This document shows, piece by piece, positions 23,989 to 34,375 of a DNA stretch of 64,000 nucleotides. Position 1 is the stretch's first letter. Every line of letters begins with the position of its first letter. Source of the DNA: Pseudomonas chlororaphis (GTDB lineage: Bacteria; Pseudomonadota; Gammaproteobacteria; Pseudomonadales; Pseudomonadaceae); contig CP011020.1 in NCBI GenBank assembly GCA_001023535.1, forward strand, positions 496,001-560,000, written 5' to 3'. Below the pieces are notes generated by a model. It ran no database searches. It was not told the DNA's origin and saw only the letters and a program-made list of their open reading frames with translations. Both the position numbers and the translations under genes were made by a program.

Positions 23989-26094
23989 CTACGCGCGCAT
24001 CCGGGTGATGCGGATGACGCCGGTCAGGGCGCGCAGTTTCTTGATCACGCGGGCCAGGTGCACGCGGTCGTGGACGCTGACCACCAGTTGGACGACGCTG
24101 ATGCGACCATCGCGCTCGTCCATGCTGATTTTCTCGATATTGCCGTCGGCGGCGTTGACGCTGCTGGCCAGCAAGGCGATCAGGCCGCGCTGGTGCTCCA
24201 GCTCGACCCGCAGCTCGACGTTGAATTCGCCGGTGACATCCTTGGCCCAGGAGAGCTGGATGCATTTTTCCGGGTTGTGGCGGATTTCGCTGATGTTGCG
24301 GCAGTTGTCCAGGTGCACCACCATCCCCTTGCCGGCGGACAAGTGGCCGACAATCGGGTCGCCCGGGATCGGTGTGCAGCATTTGGCGTAGCTGAGCACC
24401 AGGCCTTCGGTGCCGCGAATCGCCAGCGGGCCTTCGGGGCTCGGCAACTGTTCGCCTTCGCCGAGCAGGCGGCGGGCGACGACGTAGGCCATGCGGTTGC
24501 CCAGGCCGATGTCTTCGAGCAGGTCTTCGATCAGCTCGAGGCGGTATTCGTGGAGCATCACCTGCACGCGCTCGGTCGGGATCTTGTCCAGCGAGCTGTC
24601 GAAGCCGTTCAGTACCTTGTTCAGCAGGCGTTCGCCGAGGTTGATCGACTCGGAGCGGCGTTGCAGTTTCAAGGCGTGGCGGATGTGCGTGCGTGCCTTG
24701 CCGGTGACGACGAAGTTGAGCCACGCCGGGTTCGGCCGGGCGCCGGGGGCGCTGACGATTTCCACCGTGGAGCCGCTTTGCAGCGGTTCGGACAACGGGG
24801 CCAGGCGGCGGTTGATCCGGCAGGCGATGCAACTGTTGCCGACGTCGGTGTGCACTGCGTAGGCAAAGTCCACGGCCGTGGAGCCCTTGGGCAGCTCCAT
24901 GATCCGGCCCTTGGGCGTGAAGACGTAGACCTCGTCGGGGAACAGGTCGATCTTGACGCTCTCGATGAATTCCAGGGAGTTGCCGGCGCGCTGCTGCATT
25001 TCCAATACGCCCTTGACCCATTGCCGGGCCCGGGCGTGGGTGCTCTTGGGCTGTTCGTCACCGCTGGATTTGTACAGCCAATGGGCCGCGATGCCGTTGT
25101 TGGCCATCTCTTCCATTTCGCGGGTGCGGATCTGGATTTCGATGGGTACGCCGTGCATGCCGAACAGCGTGGTGTGCAGCGACTGGTAGCCGTTGGCCTT
25201 GGGGATCGCGATGTAGTCCTTGAAGCGCCCCGGCAGCGGTTTGTACAAATTGTGCACGGCGCCCAATACGCGATAGCAGGTGTCGACCTTGTCGACGATG
25301 ATCCGGAACGCGTAGACGTCCATGATCTCGTTGAAGGCCCGGCGCTTGCCGCGCATTTTCTTGTAGATGCCGTAGAGGTGCTTCTGCCGCCCGCTGACGT
25401 CGCCTTCGATGCCGTCGATGGCCAGGCAATGGCTCAGGGACTCTTCGATCTTGTTGACGATTTCCTTGCGGTTGCCCCGGGCGCGCTTGACGGCCTGGTT
25501 GATCCGCGCCGAACGCATCGGGTGCATGGCCTTGAAGCCCAGGTCTTCGAACTCGATACGGATGGCGTGCATGCCCAGGCGATTGGCGATGGGCGCGTAG
25601 ATCTCCAGGGTTTCCTTGGCGATGCGGCGGCGCTTTTCGCCGGACAGTACTTCCAGCGTGCGCATGTTGTGCAGGCGGTCGGCGAGCTTGACCAGGATCA
25701 CGCGAATGTCGCGGGCCATGGCCATGGCCATTTTCTGGAAGTTCTCGGCCTGGGCCTCGGCCTTGGTCTCGAAGTTCATCTGGGTCAGCTTGCTGACCCC
25801 GTCGACCAGCTCGGCCACGGTTTCGCCAAACTGCGCCTGCAGCGCTTCCTTGGCGATACCGGTGTCTTCGATCACGTCATGGAGCATGGCCGCCATCAGG
25901 CTCTGATGGTCCATGTGCATGTCGGCCAGGATGTTCGCCACGGCAAGCGGGTGCGTGACGTACGCCTCGCCGCTGCGGCGGCGCTGGCCGTCGTGGGCTT
26001 GTTCGGCGTAGAAATAGGCTCGGCGGACCAGGTTGACCTGGTCTGTGCCGAGGTAGGCCGATAAGCGATCGGCGAGGGCGTCTATGCTCGGCAT
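23989..26094 (-). CDS. spoT: SpoT, bifunctional (p)ppGpp synthase/hydrolase
   Basis: Controls the stringent alarmone level, mainly by hydrolysis. The 701 residues have an HD hydrolase domain (HD at 72-73 in LHDVIEDT), a synthetase-like domain (about 235-345), a TGS domain (VYVFTPKGRIMELPKGSTA) and a C-terminal ACT domain. An intact HD motif argues for active hydrolase, and the length fits SpoT rather than RelA. It follows rpoZ as in most gamma-proteobacteria. Confidence 0.97.
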   Translation of the reverse strand: MPSIDALADRLSAYLGTDQVNLVRRAYFYAEQAHDGQRRRSGEAYVTHPLAVANILADMHMDHQSLMAAMLHDVIEDTGIAKEALQAQFGETVAELVDGVSKLTQMNFETKAEAQAENFQKMAMAMARDIRVILVKLADRLHNMRTLEVLSGEKRRRIAKETLEIYAPIANRLGMHAIRIEFEDLGFKAMHPMRSARINQAVKRARGNRKEIVNKIEESLSHCLAIDGIEGDVSGRQKHLYGIYKKMRGKRRAFNEIMDVYAFRIIVDKVDTCYRVLGAVHNLYKPLPGRFKDYIAIPKANGYQSLHTTLFGMHGVPIEIQIRTREMEEMANNGIAAHWLYKSSGDEQPKSTHARARQWVKGVLEMQQRAGNSLEFIESVKIDLFPDEVYVFTPKGRIMELPKGSTAVDFAYAVHTDVGNSCIACRINRRLAPLSEPLQSGSTVEIVSAPGARPNPAWLNFVVTGKARTHIRHALKLQRRSESINLGERLLNKVLNGFDSSLDKIPTERVQVMLHEYRLELIEDLLEDIGLGNRMAYVVARRLLGEGEQLPSPEGPLAIRGTEGLVLSYAKCCTPIPGDPIVGHLSAGKGMVVHLDNCRNISEIRHNPEKCIQLSWAKDVTGEFNVELRVELEHQRGLIALLASSVNAADGNIEKISMDERDGRISVVQLVVSVHDRVHLARVIKKLRALTGVIRITRMRA

Positions 26095-26154
26095 GATGAT
26101 GACTCCTGCCGTCTGCTGTGACCCCGCGCCGTGCTACGTCGACCAGGCATAGGC

Positions 26155-26418
26155 TTAGACCGCCTCGTTGGACTCGTCCTCGAACGCTGCGAACAGCGGT
26201 TCGTCCTCGACGATTTCAGCGTTGGCGATGAACTCGTAGCTCATCAGGCCTTCGGCGATTTCACGCAGCGCTACCACGGTAGGCTTGTCGTTTTCCCACT
26301 GGACCAATGGCTCTTTGCCGCCGGTGGCCAGTTGACGGGCACGCTTGGTAGAGAGCATGACCAGCTCAAAGCGGTTTTCCACGTGTTCTAGGCAGTCTTC
26401 AACGGTTACGCGGGCCAT
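26155..26418 (-). CDS. rpoZ: RNA polymerase omega subunit
   Basis: Small (87-residue) polymerase subunit that helps fold beta-prime and forms part of the ppGpp binding site. Start [20 protein letters not shown] and the following LSTKRARQL are the family signature. Ribosome site GAGGAA precedes the ATG. Its position between gmk and spoT is conserved. Confidence 0.97.
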   Translation of the reverse strand: MARVTVEDCLEHVENRFELVMLSTKRARQLATGGKEPLVQWENDKPTVVALREIAEGLMSYEFIANAEIVEDEPLFAAFEDESNEAV

Positions 26419-26481
26419 GGTATTCCTCGGAGCGAATGCAATATGCGCGCTGCCCGGTTGGGCAAGCGGACTCGACAGTTT

Positions 26482-26511
26482 AAAAAAACACCAGCGTTTA
26501 GGGAAGCGCTG
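26482..26511 (-). terminator. Possible terminator or attenuator between gmk and rpoZ
   Basis: On the minus strand a five-base stem (CAGCG with CGCTG, loop of ten) is followed three bases later by seven T residues, 74 bases after the gmk stop. The stem is weak, so partial termination is more likely than complete. Confidence 0.45.
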
Positions 26512-26584
26512 ATTTTTTGAGCAAGCCCTCGGCGCGCTGCGAGTACCAATGTAAAGCCGTCGCAGCGGTTTTGGGAAGGGCTTC

Positions 26585-27211
<627 letters not shown>

Positions 27212-27217
27212 TTAGCC

Positions 27218-28081
27218 TTACTCAATGTTCTGTACTTGTTCGCGCATCTGCTCGATCAACACCTTGAGGTTGACCGCAGCCTGGGTGCTGCGCGGGTCGA
27301 AGGCCTTGGAGCCCAGTGTGTTGGCTTCGCGGTTGAGTTCCTGCATCAGGAAGTCCAGGCGGCGACCGGCCGCGCCACCGGACTTGAGCACCCGGCGGAC
27401 TTCGATGATGTGGGTGCTCAGGCGATCCAGTTCTTCGGCCACGTCGCTTTTTTGCGCGAGCATGACCATTTCCTGTTCCAGGCGCTGCGGGTCCAGCTCG
27501 GCCTTCATGTCGGCAAAGCGGTCGAGGACTTTCTGGCGCTGGGTGGCGAGCATCTGCGGAACCAGTTCGCGCAGGGTGCTGACGTCTTCTTCAATGGCGG
27601 TGAGGCGCTCGTTGATCAGCCGGGCCAGTTCCGCGCCTTCGCGCTCACGCCCGGCCTTAAGTTCCTTCAGACCTTGGTTGAACAGCGCCAGGGCCTCGGC
27701 GTTCAGTGCCTGCGGATCGCTGGCGTCACCCACCAGCACGCCGGGCCAGGCCAGTACTTCCAGCGGGTTCAGGGCGGCGGGGTTGCTGATCAGGCTGACA
27801 ACGGTTTCGGCGGCAGCCACCAGTTGCGCGGCGCGTTCGCGATCCACCTGCAAGGGTTTGCCGGTGCTTTCTTCGGTAAAGCGCAGGGTGCATTCCAGCT
27901 TGCCCCGGGACAGGCCCTGGCGCAGCGCTTCACGCACGCCGCCTTCCAGGTCGCGGAAGGATTCGGGCAGGCGCAGGTGCGGTTCCAGGTAGCGACTGTT
28001 GACCGAGCGCAGTTCCCAGCTCAGCGTGCCTTGAGCCCCGGCTTTTTCGACGCGGGCGAAGGCGGTCATGCTGTGCACCAT
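27218..28081 (-). CDS. yicC: YicC family endoribonuclease
   Basis: YicC-type protein of 287 residues. It has the N-terminal MVHSMTAFAR and the C-terminal DFLMQELNREANTLGSKA, both diagnostic for the family. YicC of E. coli has been described as an endoribonuclease that affects a small RNA. The ATG at 28081 is chosen over upstream in-frame starts because it begins at the conserved MTAFAR and has GGAGG-like bases upstream. It is divergent from rph and first in the yicC-gmk run. Confidence 0.93.
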   Translation of the reverse strand: MVHSMTAFARVEKAGAQGTLSWELRSVNSRYLEPHLRLPESFRDLEGGVREALRQGLSRGKLECTLRFTEESTGKPLQVDRERAAQLVAAAETVVSLISNPAALNPLEVLAWPGVLVGDASDPQALNAEALALFNQGLKELKAGREREGAELARLINERLTAIEEDVSTLRELVPQMLATQRQKVLDRFADMKAELDPQRLEQEMVMLAQKSDVAEELDRLSTHIIEVRRVLKSGGAAGRRLDFLMQELNREANTLGSKAFDPRSTQAAVNLKVLIEQMREQVQNIE

Positions 28082-28330
28082 GGAGGTTCCTCGCATTGCA
28101 GGCCGACACGACCTGAGAATCTGTGGATTGAGCCCGGCGGGCAGCAAAGGCGCAGGATTGTAGCGCAGTGAAGCGTGTGCCCCCAAACCGTGCCTGTGAC
28201 AAAGCGCTGCAACCCGTCGGCCGGGCGTTTGAGAGGCTGCACTCGTCGCGCCGGCTTTTTAGAACTGCCCTCGCGCGGCACACGGCTTTATAATGCCGGC
28301 AGTTTTCCGTCCTCAGTACAGGTGTTCCCT

Positions 28331-29053
28331 ATGAAACGTCCAAGTGGTCGCGCTGCCGATCAGCTCCGCTCGATCCGCATTACCCGCAACTACACCAAAC
28401 ACGCCGAGGGCTCTGTACTGGTCGAATTCGGTGATACCAAGGTGATCTGCACCGTCAGCGTCGAGAACGGCGTGCCGCGGTTCCTCAAGGGCCAGGGCCA
28501 GGGTTGGCTGACCGCCGAGTACGGCATGCTGCCGCGGGCCACCGGCGAGCGTAACCAGCGCGAAGCCAGCCGTGGCAAGCAGGGCGGGCGCACCCTGGAA
28601 ATCCAGCGCCTGATCGGCCGTTCGCTGCGCGCCGCGCTGGACATGTCCAAGCTGGGCGACGTGACCTTGTACGTCGATTGCGACGTGATCCAGGCTGACG
28701 GCGGCACCCGCACCGCGTCCATCACCGGCGCGATGGTCGCGTTGGTCGATGCCTTGAAAGTGATCAAGAAGCGTGGCGGCCTCAAGGGCGGCGACCCGCT
28801 CAAGCAGATGATCGCCGCGGTGTCCGTGGGCATGTACCAGGGCGAGCCGGTCCTGGACCTGGACTACCTGGAAGACTCGGCTGCCGAGACCGACCTGAAC
28901 GTGGTCATGACCAGCGCCGGCGGCTTCATCGAAGTGCAGGGCACCGCCGAAGGCGCGCCGTTCCAGCCGGAAGAATTGAACGCTATGCTGGAACTGGCGA
29001 AGAACGGCATGAGTCAGATCTTCGAATTGCAGAAGGCCGCCCTGGCTGACTGA
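28331..29053 (+). CDS. rph: RNase PH
   Basis: Phosphate-dependent 3' exoribonuclease that trims tRNA precursors. The 240-residue protein starts [18 protein letters not shown] and has [19 protein letters not shown], a phosphate-binding and RNA-contact region, then [18 protein letters not shown], all intact. The frame extends upstream, but the conserved start is the ATG at 28331. It is divergent from yicC and followed by the DUF4870 gene after 30 bases. Confidence 0.97.
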   Translation: MKRPSGRAADQLRSIRITRNYTKHAEGSVLVEFGDTKVICTVSVENGVPRFLKGQGQGWLTAEYGMLPRATGERNQREASRGKQGGRTLEIQRLIGRSLRAALDMSKLGDVTLYVDCDVIQADGGTRTASITGAMVALVDALKVIKKRGGLKGGDPLKQMIAAVSVGMYQGEPVLDLDYLEDSAAETDLNVVMTSAGGFIEVQGTAEGAPFQPEELNAMLELAKNGMSQIFELQKAALAD

Positions 29054-29083
29054 TCGATTCACGCTTCAGACAAGGAGAGCGAC

Positions 29084-29452
29084 ATGAGTGATGAGCCAGT
29101 CCTGCTGCCCCAGCCGAGCAAAGAGGCGCGTCAATGGGCAATGTTTTGTCACCTGTCCGCCTTGCTGGGGATCTGGATTCCGTTCGGTACGCTAATCGGG
29201 CCGCTGGTGCTCTGGCAGCTCAAGCGTGAGTCCGACCCGTTCATCGATGCCCAAGGCAAGGAAGCGCTGAACTTCCAGATCACCGTGGCGATCGCCTCGG
29301 CGATCAGTCTGCTGCTGATGATCGTGGTGATTGGCTTCTTCCTGTTCGGTCTGGTGGCCATTGGTGCGTTGGTGTTGACCATCATCGCCGGGGTCAAGGC
29401 CAATGAAGGACAGCCGTATCGGTATCCGTTTACCTGGCGGCTGGTCAAATAG
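29084..29452 (+). CDS. DUF4870 domain membrane protein
   Basis: Small membrane protein of 122 residues, function unknown. Two to three hydrophobic segments (LSALLGIWIPFGTLIGPLVL, a segment ending LLLMIVVIGFFLFGLV, and a short C-terminal one) flank the conserved KEALNFQIT motif of the family. The start ATG has CAAGGAGA upstream. It probably shares the rph message and ends at the bidirectional terminator facing crc. Confidence 0.9.
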   Translation: MSDEPVLLPQPSKEARQWAMFCHLSALLGIWIPFGTLIGPLVLWQLKRESDPFIDAQGKEALNFQITVAIASAISLLLMIVVIGFFLFGLVAIGALVLTIIAGVKANEGQPYRYPFTWRLVK

Positions 29453-29473
29453 CGATCAGCTAGCGCCTTGCCC

Positions 29474-29562
29474 TGTGGGAGCGAGCTTGCTCGCGATTGC
29501 GGCTGTTCATTCAATATCGATGTTGGCCGATCCATCGTCATCGCGAGCAAGCTCGCTCCCAC
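29474..29562. repeat. REP doublet (tgtgggagcgag variant)
   Basis: Inverted pair with arms tgtgggagcgagcttgctcg and its complement. It lies between the convergent DUF4870 gene and crc, just upstream of a strong terminator. Confidence 0.9.
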
Positions 29563-29578
29563 CGTTGATTTTCAGTGG

Positions 29579-29617
29579 CCACAAAAAAACCGACATCGAC
29601 TGTCGGTTTTTTTGTGG
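29579..29617. terminator. Bidirectional terminator between the DUF4870 gene and crc
   Basis: A 17-base perfect stem with a TCGAC loop; the stem contains seven A residues on the left and seven T on the right, with CCGACA/TGTCGG at the tip. It works as an intrinsic terminator in both directions and lies 15 bases from the crc stop. Confidence 0.9.
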
Positions 29618-29631
29618 CTGCGAAACGACAC

Positions 29632-30411
29632 TCAGATCGTCAGCGTCCAGTCGTAGTCCACGATCAGCGGCGCGTGCTGCGAGAACCGAGGCTGGCGCGG
29701 CAGGCGAGCGCTGCGTACGAAGCGGCGCAGGCCGGGCGTCAGCAACTGGTAGTCGAAACGCCAGCCGAGGTTGAGCATCTCGGCCTGCTCGCTGTCCGGC
29801 CACCAGCTGTACTGGTCGCCTTCGCGGCTGACTTCGCGCAGGGCATCGACATAGCCCATGTTGCCAATGATCTCGTCCATCCAGGCCCGTTCCGGCGCCA
29901 GGAAGCCAGGAGATTGCTGGCTGTCGCGCCAGTTCTTGATATCCAGCTTCTGTTGCGCCACGTACAGCGAGCCACAATAGATGTACTCGCGACGTTTGCG
30001 TCGCTGTTTATCAAGATAACGGGCGAAGTCGTCCATCAACTTGAATTTCTGATTCAAATCTTCATCGCCGTTCTGTCCCGAAGGGAGCAGTAAGGTCGCG
30101 ATGCTGACCTTGTCGAAATCGGCTTGCAGGTAGCGCCCGTAGCGGTCCGCCGTCTCGAAACCGAGACCGTTGATGACAGCCTTCGGTTGCAGCCGCGAGT
30201 ACAAAGCCACGCCACCCTGGGCGGGGACTTCGGCATCGCAGGCATAAAGGAAGTAACCATCCAGTTGGAAGGCTGCATCGTCCAGTTCAAAGGCGGAGGC
30301 GCGGGTGTCCTGCAGGCAGATGACGTCGGCATTCTGTGCTTGCAGCCAACTGAGCAAACCACGCTCGACTGCAGCCTGAATACCATTGACGTTCACACTG
30401 ATGATCCGCAT
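29632..30411 (-). CDS. crc: Crc, catabolite repression control protein
   Basis: Crc acts with Hfq to block translation of catabolic mRNAs carrying A-rich motifs. It has an exonuclease III/EEP fold (MRIISVNVNGIQAAVERGLL at the start, SQHAPLIVDYDW at the end) but lacks nuclease activity. The 259-residue length equals that of the P. aeruginosa protein. The ATG at 30411 replaces a possible start four codons upstream. It is divergent from pyrE as in PAO1, and its control of amine and amino-acid catabolism is relevant to genes later in this window. Confidence 0.96.
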   Translation of the reverse strand: MRIISVNVNGIQAAVERGLLSWLQAQNADVICLQDTRASAFELDDAAFQLDGYFLYACDAEVPAQGGVALYSRLQPKAVINGLGFETADRYGRYLQADFDKVSIATLLLPSGQNGDEDLNQKFKLMDDFARYLDKQRRKRREYIYCGSLYVAQQKLDIKNWRDSQQSPGFLAPERAWMDEIIGNMGYVDALREVSREGDQYSWWPDSEQAEMLNLGWRFDYQLLTPGLRRFVRSARLPRQPRFSQHAPLIVDYDWTLTI

Positions 30412-30433
30412 AAATGGCCCCAAAAATCACGTG

Positions 30434-30448
30434 CGTGTATGATACACG
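30434..30448. promoter_or_regulatory. Palindrome in the crc-pyrE divergent promoter region
   Basis: CGTGTA-TGA-TACACG, a perfect six-base dyad, lies in the 82-base gap between crc and pyrE. It contains TATGAT on the plus strand and TATCAT on the minus strand, either of which could be a -10 box. Confidence 0.45.
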
Positions 30449-30493
30449 GCGTGTACCTATTTAGCTAAATCCGCGGTATTTGAGGCTTTTTTC

Positions 30494-31138
30494 ATGCAGG
30501 CGTATCAGCGCGATTTCATTCGTTTTGCCATCGATCGCGGGGTTTTGCGCTTCGGTGAGTTCACCCTCAAGTCCGGACGCACCAGCCCGTACTTCTTCAA
30601 CGCCGGCCTGTTCAACAGCGGTTCGGCCCTGGCGCAGCTGGGGCGTTTCTATGCAGCGGCCATCGTCGAGAGCGGTATTGCGTTCGACGTCCTGTTCGGC
30701 CCGGCCTACAAAGGCATCCCGCTGGCCGCCACCACCGCCGTCGCCCTGGCCGAGCATCACGAGCGCGACCTGCCCTGGTGTTTCAACCGCAAGGAAGCCA
30801 AGGCCCACGGTGAAGGCGGCAGCCTGGTGGGCGCGCCGCTGACCGGCGACGTCCTGATCATTGACGACGTGATCACCGCCGGCACCGCTATTCGCGAGGT
30901 GATGCAGATCATCGCTTCCCAGGACGGCGCCAAGGCCGCCGGCGTGCTGATCGCGCTGAACCGCCAGGAGCGTGGCAATGGTGAGTTGTCGGCGATCCAG
31001 GAAGTGGAGCGCGACTTTGGCATTCCGGTGATCAGCATTGTGTCGCTGACCCAGGTGCTGGAATTCTTGGCTGATGACCCCCAGCTCAAACAGCATTTGC
31101 CGGCGGTTGAGGCTTATCGGGCGCAGTTCGGCGTTTGA
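30494..31138 (+). CDS. pyrE: Orotate phosphoribosyltransferase
   Basis: Transfers phosphoribose from PRPP to orotate to give OMP in pyrimidine synthesis. The 214 residues contain the PRPP-binding signature [13 protein letters not shown] and the flexible-loop [13 protein letters not shown] segment. Divergent from crc. It ends before a REP doublet and a bidirectional terminator that it shares with argB. Confidence 0.97.
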   Translation: MQAYQRDFIRFAIDRGVLRFGEFTLKSGRTSPYFFNAGLFNSGSALAQLGRFYAAAIVESGIAFDVLFGPAYKGIPLAATTAVALAEHHERDLPWCFNRKEAKAHGEGGSLVGAPLTGDVLIIDDVITAGTAIREVMQIIASQDGAKAAGVLIALNRQERGNGELSAIQEVERDFGIPVISIVSLTQVLEFLADDPQLKQHLPAVEAYRAQFGV

Positions 31139-31156
31139 TCGGCTTGCACAATCCCT

Positions 31157-31245
31157 TGTGGGAGCGCGCTTGCTCGCGAATGCGATGGCAAATTCAACCT
31201 TGTGTTGACTGACCTGCCGCTTTCGCGAGCAAGCCCGCTCCCACA
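31157..31245. repeat. REP doublet (tgtgggagcg class)
   Basis: Inverted pair of REP arms just after pyrE; the left arm carries one change (gcgcgcttgc). It precedes the pyrE/argB terminator. Confidence 0.88.
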
Positions 31246-31272
31246 TAAGTTTGCCTTGACCGGTAAACCGTG

Positions 31273-31315
31273 AAAAAAAGACCCCGCTCAACCAGGTTGA
31301 GCGGGGTCTTTTTTT
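31273..31315. terminator. Bidirectional terminator between pyrE and argB
   Basis: Seven A residues, stem GACCCCGCTCAACC, short loop, the complementary GGTTGAGCGGGGTC and seven T residues. The stem is nearly perfect and the tract on each side makes it an intrinsic terminator for both convergent genes. Confidence 0.92.
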
Positions 31316-31326
31316 ACCGGAATCGC

Positions 31327-32232
<906 letters not shown>

Positions 32233-32258
32233 TCAGGGCTCCGGTGGTGCTTCAAAAA

Positions 32259-33656
32259 TCAGAACGGTAGTTGAAGATCAGGTGCAACACGTTTGAGTTG
32301 GGTGTGGAACACATCCTTGATGCGCTGCAGTTCGGCTTCGTTGTCGGCCTCGAAGCGCAGGACCAGCACCGGCGTGGTGTTGGACGCGCGCACCAGGCCC
32401 CAACCCTGGGGATAGTCGACCCGCACACCGTCGATGGTGGTCAGTTCGGCGCCTTCGCCCCATTGAGCGTCGTGCAGTGCATCAATGATGCTGAATTTGG
32501 TCTCTTCGGTCACATGGATATTGATTTCCGGCGTAGAAATATCGTTCGGGAAGGTCGCGAACAGGTCTTCGGCGCTGGAGGGCTCCTTGCTGAGGATCTC
32601 CAGCAGGCGCGCGGCGCTGTAGATGCCGTCGTCGAAACCGAACCAGCGCTCCTTGAAGAAGATGTGGCCACTCATTTCCCCGGCCAGCAGGGCGCCGCTC
32701 TGTTTCATTTTCTTCTTGATCAACGAGTGACCGGTCTTCCACATCAGCGGGCGACCGCCATATTCCTTGATCAGTGGCACCAGGCGACGGGTGCACTTGA
32801 CGTCGAAAATGATCTCGGCATCCGGGTTGCGCGCCACGACATCCTTGGCAAACAGCATCAGCAGGCGGTCCGGGAACACGACGCTGCCGGTGTTGGTGAC
32901 CACGCCGACGCGGTCGCCATCGCCGTCGAAGGCCAGGCCCAGGTCAGCGTTGGTTTCCTTGACCTTGGCGATCAGGTCTTGCAGGTTTTCCAGCTTGCCC
33001 GGGTCCGGGTGATGGTTGGGGAAGTTGCCATCCACCTCGCAGAACAGCGGGATGACCTCGCAGTTCAGGGCTTCGATCAGTTGCGGGGCAATCACGCCGG
33101 CGGCGCCGTTGCCGCAGTCGACCACCACTTTCAGGCGACGGGCGAGCTTCACGTCCTTGACGATCTCATCGTTGTAGCGCCCAAGGATGTCGACCTGGGT
33201 CACGCTGCCTTTGCCGCTGCTCAGGTCGTTGGTCTTGAGGCGGGTGTGCAGGGCCTGGATCTGCTCGTTGGCCAGGGTGTCGCCAGCGATGACGATCTTG
33301 AAGCCGTTGTAGTTCGAGGGGTTGTGGCTGCCGGTGAGCATCACGCCGGATTTGCCGGCCAGGACGTTGGCGGCGTAGTACAGCGCCGGCGTCGGCACCA
33401 GGCCCACGTCGCTGACGTGGCAGCCACTGTCGGCAATACCCTTGATCAATTGCGCGACCAACTCGGGGCCGGACAGGCGGCCGTCGCGGCCGACGCACAC
33501 GTTCGGTTCGCCCTGGGCCAGGCTCTGGGAGCCAATGGCGCGGCCGATCCAGTAGGCGGTTTCGGCGGTGAGGGTTTCCGGTACCACGCCACGGATGTCG
33601 TAGGCGCGGAAGATGCTGTCAGGGAAGATCGGGGCGATTGCAGCTGGGGTGTTCAT
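32259..33656 (-). CDS. algC: AlgC, phosphomannomutase/phosphoglucomutase
   Basis: Interconverts the 6- and 1-phosphates of mannose and glucose, supplying alginate, LPS, rhamnolipid and other exopolysaccharides. In 465 residues the phosphoserine loop (TGSHNPSNYNGFK), the metal-binding DGDGDRVG and the sugar-binding GEMSGH motif are all intact. The length equals that of P. aeruginosa AlgC. A 257-base region upstream to dut holds the promoter and the dut terminator. Confidence 0.96.
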   Translation of the reverse strand: MNTPAAIAPIFPDSIFRAYDIRGVVPETLTAETAYWIGRAIGSQSLAQGEPNVCVGRDGRLSGPELVAQLIKGIADSGCHVSDVGLVPTPALYYAANVLAGKSGVMLTGSHNPSNYNGFKIVIAGDTLANEQIQALHTRLKTNDLSSGKGSVTQVDILGRYNDEIVKDVKLARRLKVVVDCGNGAAGVIAPQLIEALNCEVIPLFCEVDGNFPNHHPDPGKLENLQDLIAKVKETNADLGLAFDGDGDRVGVVTNTGSVVFPDRLLMLFAKDVVARNPDAEIIFDVKCTRRLVPLIKEYGGRPLMWKTGHSLIKKKMKQSGALLAGEMSGHIFFKERWFGFDDGIYSAARLLEILSKEPSSAEDLFATFPNDISTPEINIHVTEETKFSIIDALHDAQWGEGAELTTIDGVRVDYPQGWGLVRASNTTPVLVLRFEADNEAELQRIKDVFHTQLKRVAPDLQLPF

Positions 33657-33879
33657 GGGCGGGGCGCTCTATCAGAGGGTGACTGGACAGGCCGACGAGG
33701 GGCGTCGGCAGGCTCAAGCTGAAGGGTATGACGGCGTTTTTGACAGAGAGTTCGTGGTGGGAAAATGCCATGAGATAGCGTTATCCCGAGCTCGGTCGCC
33801 TAATACATTGATTCCGGATGGGAAACCTAGCAGAAAGCCATTGCGCATTTTTCGCCCTGAAACAGAAGCTTAATAAACG

Positions 33880-33900
33880 GGCCGGGCAGCACGCCCGGCC
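33880..33900 (-). terminator. Terminator after dut
   Basis: Stem GGCCGGGC with GCCCGGCC and a five-base loop, 13 bases after the dut stop on the minus strand, followed by CGTTTATTAA, a weak T-rich tract. It probably ends the coaBC-dut message. Confidence 0.6.
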
Positions 33901-33913
33901 ACGAACCGCCGGC

Positions 33914-34369
33914 TCAGTGGCTGCCGGAGTGGCCGAAACCGCCGGCGCCGCGCTGGCTCTCGTCGAATTCCGTGACCAGTTCGAAATGAGCCTGCACCAC
34001 TGGCACCAGCACCAGTTGCGCAATGCGTTCGCCCACGGCGATGTTGAAGGCCGTCTGGCCACGGTTCCAGCACGACACCATCAGCTCGCCCTGGTAGTCG
34101 GAGTCGATCAGGCCCACCAGGTTGCCCAGCACGATGCCGTGTTTGTGGCCCAGGCCCGAGCGCGGCAGGATCAGCGCGGCCAGGTTCGGGTCGCCGATGT
34201 ACACCGACAGGCCGGTCGGGATCAGCAGGGTCTGGCCCGGTTCCAGGAGGGTGTCCTGCTTGAGCATCGCCCGCAGGTCGAGACCGGCGGAGCCGGGCGT
34301 GGCGTATTGCGGCAACGGGAATTCGTTGCCGATGCGTGGATCGAGGATCTTGGCTTGTAGAGCGTGCAT
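33914..34369 (-). CDS. dut: Deoxyuridine 5'-triphosphate nucleotidohydrolase
   Basis: Hydrolyses dUTP to dUMP, keeping uracil out of DNA. The 151-residue trimeric-type enzyme has the five motifs: [39 protein letters not shown] and the C-terminal [12 protein letters not shown]. Six bases separate it from coaBC, so the two are co-transcribed. Confidence 0.97.
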   Translation of the reverse strand: MHALQAKILDPRIGNEFPLPQYATPGSAGLDLRAMLKQDTLLEPGQTLLIPTGLSVYIGDPNLAALILPRSGLGHKHGIVLGNLVGLIDSDYQGELMVSCWNRGQTAFNIAVGERIAQLVLVPVVQAHFELVTEFDESQRGAGGFGHSGSH

Positions 34370-34375
34370 GGAGAT

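Noticed and set aside
23980..26064. A 694-codon open frame opposite spoT
   Set aside because: It is the antisense of a well-conserved gene; the low stop frequency follows from high GC and the third-position bias, and the translation has no recognisable motif.
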